From Phycisphaera sp. (GTDB taxonomy: Bacteria > Planctomycetota > Phycisphaerae > Phycisphaerales > UBA1924), in the NCBI GenBank assembly GCA_020639255.1, contig JACKGZ010000011.1, positions 1-26,481 of the forward strand: DNA of 26,481 nt. Direction: 5' to 3'. The translations under genes were made by a program, and so were the position numbers. The notes below the pieces were generated by a model. That model searched no databases, was not told the origin of the DNA, and saw only the letters and a list, made by a program, of their open reading frames with translations. Positions 23,012-26,481 of this stretch are shown one piece after another; within the stretch, counting starts at the first letter, position 1, and every line of letters begins with the position of its first letter.

Positions 23012-24997
23012 CTACTCGGGCTCAACCATCAGATAGCCCATCATTTCGAGATGCAACGCCGAGCAGAACTCGGAGCAATAGAACGGGAACGTGCCCGCGG
23101 TGTCCGCGACGAACTCGATCGTGACGGACTCTCCCGGTTCGAGCGACGCGGTGATGTTGTACACAGGGACTGCGAAGCCGTGAGTCGCGTCCACGGCTCG
23201 TTCGGTGTTTGTGATATGCCAGCGAACGACATCGCCCTGCTTCAGGTAAATATGCTCTGGGTTGAAGTGACTGCGGATCGCCGTCATGAAGATGTCGACG
23301 GTGCCGTCCTCGTTCCGCTGCACGCGCTCCATCTTGGGTTTGGGCGCCATCGGGTTGATGTTCTGCTCGTGCGGATCCCAGCCGACCTCGGGATAGGTCG
23401 TCCATGGTTCGAGCTTGTCGGCCTTGACGATCTGCGCGTAGTGCGGCTCGCCGACACCCATGGCCATGTCATAGATCACCGGCGCCCTGGTGCCCTGCTC
23501 GGAAATATCAACCAGTTGGAGGTTCTGCGGGAGCAACGGGCCGGTCGGGAAGAAGCGATCAACCGACCACTTATTGAGCGCGACCAGGTATTTACCGTCA
23601 GGGCTGACCGTGTCGCCCTCTGCCGCGGCGATGTGCCCGACGTTGTAGTGCACCGGCGTTTTGTGCACCAGTGTCCAGTCCGGCTCGGGCGTGCCCGAAC
23701 CGTACGACCCACCCATGGTCCACCGGGCGACGGCCGAGTCGAGGTAGAGCGAGGTGTATGCGTAGCCGTCGGGTGCGAACTGCGTGTGGAGCGGGCCGAG
23801 GCCCACTTCGATGCGTGCTTCAACGACGCTGTCGAAATCCAGTATCGGCACGCCGAATTCGTCGGTGCCGGAGAAGGTCTTGTCCGCGATCGCATTTTTG
23901 ATCTTTTCCATCGAGTAGATGGTGACGTGCGGATCGAGTTTACCTGAGACCACGATGAAATCACCCTTGGGCGCTACATCGACGCCGTGCGGGCTGCGGG
24001 GTTCTGGTGTGACGTGCAGCAGCCCCTCGGCGAGAGCAGTTTCAAGCGTAATGACCGGGAATCCCTCGATCTGCTCAACGTTGCCCGCCTTGAAGACCTG
24101 CTCGGCTTTCTTCCAGTCGATGATGTGAAGGAAGTCGGTGGCGTTGCGGCTTGCGCCGGCCTCGAACGGCGGTTTTTTGTCCTGAATTCCGCCGGTCGCG
24201 AGCTCGGTGTTGAGCGAGTTCATGAAGAAGTACCCGTCGCTGGCGAGCTTGCCCGCGTCGGACAGGTCCTGCCAGTAGGGCGGCAGCTCGATCGCGAAGG
24301 ACTGATCGCGGTCGATCCGCCCCCGTTTGCGGTCAAACTTCCAGAGAGTTACCGACCCCTTGTACTTCTCCTTGTACTCAGAGATCGGTGCATACTCCGA
24401 GCCCCAGGGGACGGAATACTGTCCGCCCTCGATGATGTACTCGGTGTTGGGCGTCACGAATGTACCGCCGTGATCGCTCAGCGTGAGCGGGTTCTTTACG
24501 ATCTGCTTGGTCTCCCAATCACGCAGATCGACGACCGCGACGCGTGCGTTGATCTTGTCGTTGATGAAGACGAACTGACCGTCGTAGTCGCCGTTGGTCT
24601 CCGAGAGCGCCGGGTGATGTGTGTCACCCCAGAGGTTCGCCTTGCCCTCCGGGAAGCCTTCCTCGAGGATCTTGTTGCCAACCCCGTAGCCCCATCCCTG
24701 CCAGGGCTCGGGCGTGAAGACCGCGATCGAGCGGAGCAGCCTCATGCTGGGCAGTCCTACGACGAAGATCTGACCGGCGTGCCCGCCCGAGGCGAACATG
24801 AGGTATTCGTCCTTTTCGCCGCTCGGGACATAGGTCTTCGCCGCGGCAATGAGATCCGCGGTCGTGAGACCACGCTCCTTGGCAACCGATTCGACATCCC
24901 GTATCGACTGCGCGAATATGGGCGATGTGACGCAGGAGATGGCGAGACCAGCTCCGAGTGCTGACAAGTGCCTGACTGATCGAAATCCTGCTTTCAT
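23012..24997 (-). CDS. nosZ: Nitrous oxide reductase, clade II (Sec-exported)
   Basis: Periplasmic multicopper enzyme reducing N2O to N2. The 661-residue product starts with a Sec-type signal (hydrophobic run ALGAGLAISCVTSPIFAQ) that lacks the twin-Arg motif of clade I enzymes. A seven-bladed propeller follows with WQGWGYGVGNKI and GDTHHPALSETNGDYDGQ, whose HH pair are CuZ ligands; further ligand-type His occur in SDHGGTF, EPRSPHGVDVAP, LGPLHTQFAPDG and YNVGHIAAAEGD. The C-terminal cupredoxin domain ends with the CuA signature FYCSEFCSALHLEM (CxxxCxxxHxxM). AAAGGG lies upstream of the ATG. It follows the cytochrome gene by 71 bp and precedes the NosB-like gene by 79 bp. Confidence 0.97.
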   Translation of the reverse strand: MKAGFRSVRHLSALGAGLAISCVTSPIFAQSIRDVESVAKERGLTTADLIAAAKTYVPSGEKDEYLMFASGGHAGQIFVVGLPSMRLLRSIAVFTPEPWQGWGYGVGNKILEEGFPEGKANLWGDTHHPALSETNGDYDGQFVFINDKINARVAVVDLRDWETKQIVKNPLTLSDHGGTFVTPNTEYIIEGGQYSVPWGSEYAPISEYKEKYKGSVTLWKFDRKRGRIDRDQSFAIELPPYWQDLSDAGKLASDGYFFMNSLNTELATGGIQDKKPPFEAGASRNATDFLHIIDWKKAEQVFKAGNVEQIEGFPVITLETALAEGLLHVTPEPRSPHGVDVAPKGDFIVVSGKLDPHVTIYSMEKIKNAIADKTFSGTDEFGVPILDFDSVVEARIEVGLGPLHTQFAPDGYAYTSLYLDSAVARWTMGGSYGSGTPEPDWTLVHKTPVHYNVGHIAAAEGDTVSPDGKYLVALNKWSVDRFFPTGPLLPQNLQLVDISEQGTRAPVIYDMAMGVGEPHYAQIVKADKLEPWTTYPEVGWDPHEQNINPMAPKPKMERVQRNEDGTVDIFMTAIRSHFNPEHIYLKQGDVVRWHITNTERAVDATHGFAVPVYNITASLEPGESVTIEFVADTAGTFPFYCSEFCSALHLEMMGYLMVEPE

Positions 24998-25068
24998 AGT
25001 GTGACCCTTTCTAATTCACTCAATGACGGACATAGCTGCGGTGAAGAAGTCGTTGTGACAGCACCCCT

Positions 25069-25935
25069 CTATGTTCCGGTGGCTTCTTTCTGCACAGCCC
25101 TGATGTACTCAACAATGGCCTGCAACTGTTCGTCGGTAATCGCTGGGTTCCCGCCCTTGGGAGGCATGTCTACACCGGTCGTGTTGTTTGCATCCCAGAC
25201 CGGACGCCCCGACTTGATGAACGTGATCAGTTCTTTGTCACTGGCTCCCCGGACAAATCCGCTCGTGGTGAGCGGAAGCCCTTGGTTCTCGATGCCCTGA
25301 GCCCCTTCCCCGTGGCAGGCCGAGCACGAAGCAATGAATAGATCGAAGCCCGCATGCTCTTCGAGTTTCACCGATGCAACTGAGCCGGCACCATCCTCGC
25401 GGTCCTTCAGATTCCAAGCTTCAGTCGAGGCAGTGGGGGCGTCCTTGTCCTGGATCGCTCTCAGATAGAGCACAACCCTGGCGAGGCGCTCGTCGTCAAC
25501 ATTTTGCGCACCTCGCGGGGGCATGAGCGCGCCCGAGGTGTTGAGAGCATCGTTGATGGGGCGTCCATTGATCAGCAGTCCGAGCAGATCATCATCAGAC
25601 TGCGACTGCACGAACGCGCTGTTGCGGAGGGGTTTGCCAAGCAGGTGCATCCCCTCGCCGTTTGGACCGTGGCAGAGTGCGCAGCTACCGCGGTACGTAA
25701 CCTCACCTCTCGAGATATCAAGCGGCTGCACACCCAATGAGGTCGCCTCCGCACTCCACGCGGGCTCGGGCGGGGTAGGGATCGCTTGCGAAACGATCGC
25801 CAGCATCAACGGAATTGTCACGATCGAGATGACGGAAACGCCGATCGCGTGCCAGCGGTACGGGTCCGTCGGCTTGGTCTGGCGACCTTTCTGGCTGAGT
25901 GAGGCTTGGGTGCCGTTCGTCCGGTTCGAGGTCAT
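25069..25935 (-). CDS. Membrane-anchored diheme cytochrome c, probable electron donor to NosZ
   Basis: A 288-residue protein with an N-terminal transmembrane anchor (residues about 31-52) and two cytochrome c domains facing the periplasm. Haem 1 is CALCH (85-89) with probable axial Met138 in LMPPRG; haem 2 is CSACH (204-208) with probable axial Met257 in VDMPPKGG. ATG at 25935 is chosen because GGAG lies 8 bp upstream; an in-frame GTG at 25974 would add 13 residues with no ribosome site. It is the first gene after the promoter and directly precedes nosZ. In Wolinella-type nos clusters cytochromes c relay electrons to NosZ, so the same role is inferred here. Confidence 0.88.
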   Translation of the reverse strand: MTSNRTNGTQASLSQKGRQTKPTDPYRWHAIGVSVISIVTIPLMLAIVSQAIPTPPEPAWSAEATSLGVQPLDISRGEVTYRGSCALCHGPNGEGMHLLGKPLRNSAFVQSQSDDDLLGLLINGRPINDALNTSGALMPPRGAQNVDDERLARVVLYLRAIQDKDAPTASTEAWNLKDREDGAGSVASVKLEEHAGFDLFIASCSACHGEGAQGIENQGLPLTTSGFVRGASDKELITFIKSGRPVWDANNTTGVDMPPKGGNPAITDEQLQAIVEYIRAVQKEATGT

Positions 25936-25960
25936 CGGGCATCTCCGATCGTTGTAGTGC

Positions 25961-26034
25961 AGTAGTGGAGTCACAACTGCACATTTGGGACAGCATAGAC
26001 CGGATCGACAAAGTGGTCAACTTGCTCCACTACT
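25961..26034. repeat. 10-bp inverted repeat bracketing the nos promoter
   Basis: AGTAGTGGAG at 25961-25970 and CTCCACTACT at 26025-26034 are exact reverse complements separated by 54 bp. The promoter hexamers lie between them. The right arm includes the last codons and stop of the Rrf2 gene; the left arm lies in the predicted 5' leader. Either a pair of operator half-sites or a leader/loop structure is possible. Confidence 0.5.
25992..26020 (-). promoter_or_regulatory. Sigma70-type promoter for the nos operon
   Basis: On the minus strand TTGACC (26020-26015) and TATGCT (25997-25992) are separated by exactly 17 bp, upstream of the cytochrome gene and just past the Rrf2 stop codon. Each hexamer differs from consensus at one or two positions. 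The -35 lies inside an imperfect dyad, AAGTGGTCAACTT (26011-26023), which a regulator bound there would mask. Start of transcription would fall near 25985, giving a leader of about 50 bases. Confidence 0.6.
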
Positions 26035-26481
26035 TGTTCTGAGATTCTTTTCTGGCCTTCTCGACGGTGATGGATATCGGTAGTCGACCCTTCGGATCAC
26101 AAAGGGGACGAACACCGCCCTCGCCGTCGAGCAGATCCGCAAGAGTGGTGGCCGCAAAGGTGTGCTCGGTCCTGGCCATCTCATCGTCCAACAGGCGATG
26201 CAGCGCACAGAGGCTGGTGTGCCCCTTGATGCCGAGCGGGCACCTGGTAATACGTTGAATTTTCGTGTCTGAGGCATTTAAGACGTCAAGAACGCTGATT
26301 GCGGTAGGAACCTTGGCAAGATAAAACCCACCGTTTGTTCCTCGTTGAGCAACCAGTATCTCGTGACGGGCCAGCATGCGCAGGATCTTCTGGAGGTACC
26401 CTACCGGTACACGAACAGCTTCCGAGATATCTTGAGCAGACGCGGGTGAATCATCCGGGCGTGCAGCGAGGAAGAGAGCGG
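26030..26481 (-). CDS. Rrf2-family transcriptional regulator (5' end beyond the window)
   Basis: DNA-binding regulator of the family that includes NsrR (NO sensor), IscR and RsrR. The frame is open to the window edge, giving at least 149 residues. Reading in from the edge, the winged HTH is evident: ALFLAARPDDSPASAQDISE, then VPVGYLQKILRML, and the wing VAQRGTNGGFYLAK. A sensor region follows with CPLGIKGHTSLCALHRLLDD (Cys-x10-Cys) and one more Cys near the C-terminus (PLCDPKG), which could hold a 2Fe-2S or 4Fe-4S cluster. It lies 94 bp upstream of the nos operon's first gene in the same direction, so autoregulation together with nos control is likely. Which signal it senses is not shown by the sequence. 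Confidence 0.9.
   Translation of the reverse strand, partial: ALFLAARPDDSPASAQDISEAVRVPVGYLQKILRMLARHEILVAQRGTNGGFYLAKVPTAISVLDVLNASDTKIQRITRCPLGIKGHTSLCALHRLLDDEMARTEHTFAATTLADLLDGEGGVRPLCDPKGRLPISITVEKARKESQNK

Noticed and set aside
1..26481. tRNA, rRNA, CRISPR arrays, riboswitches
   Set aside because: No cloverleaf, rRNA-like segment, regularly spaced repeat array or recognisable riboswitch core was seen on reading either strand; a covariance-model search was not possible.

Overview
The window looks like a chromosomal segment of a GC-rich Gram-negative bacterium, most likely a planctomycete (Phycisphaerae-like). This is an inference from gene content: an exported bacterial Tricorn protease, a very large PA14/propeller/double-DUF1080 secreted protein, a clade II (Sec-exported) nitrous oxide reductase operon, and an rve-type transposase. 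I ran no database search. All recognised genes except the transposase lie on the minus strand, so transcription runs mostly from high to low coordinates.

Layout from low to high coordinates. (1) Positions 1-3715 hold a heavy-metal RND efflux operon, read right to left: a small exported Cys/His-rich protein, a TolC-like outer-membrane lipoprotein, an HlyD/CusB-type adaptor, and the first 108 codons of a CusA/CzcA-type permease that runs off the left edge. (2) A strong hairpin terminator at 3775-3802 separates this from an exported Tricorn-type S41 protease carrying an unusual inserted beta-rich domain between acidic linkers. (3) Positions 7873-11217 encode a roughly 1,100-residue secreted protein (PA14, glucose/sorbosone-dehydrogenase-like propeller, two DUF1080 domains). 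(4) After 563 bp with no convincing gene come the three oxidative pentose-phosphate genes in the order gnd, zwf, pgl. (5) A non-coding stretch holds a 17-bp palindrome and then a complete insertion sequence of about 1.4 kb with 19-bp perfect terminal inverted repeats (16297-17696). (6) From 17863 to the right edge is a compact nitrous-oxide-reduction locus: an Rrf2-family regulator (cut by the edge), a membrane-anchored diheme cytochrome c, nosZ, a NosB-like membrane protein, nosD, nosF, nosY, nosL and a Ric/ScdA di-iron repair protein.

The nos genes form a coherent unit. A good sigma70-type promoter (TTGACC-17-TATGCT) lies between the Rrf2 gene and the cytochrome gene and is bracketed by a 10-bp perfect inverted repeat. 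nosD-nosF-nosY-nosL are linked by successive ATGA overlaps, and the ric gene starts inside the end of nosL behind a perfect AAGGAGG. The model is: the cytochrome (and perhaps the NosB-like protein) feeds electrons to periplasmic NosZ; NosD, NosF, NosY and NosL supply and mature its copper centres; Ric repairs iron centres damaged by NO; the Rrf2 protein senses NO, redox or metal state. No nitrate, nitrite or NO reductase gene is in the window, so the locus is compatible with a non-denitrifying N2O reducer, although genes outside the window cannot be excluded.
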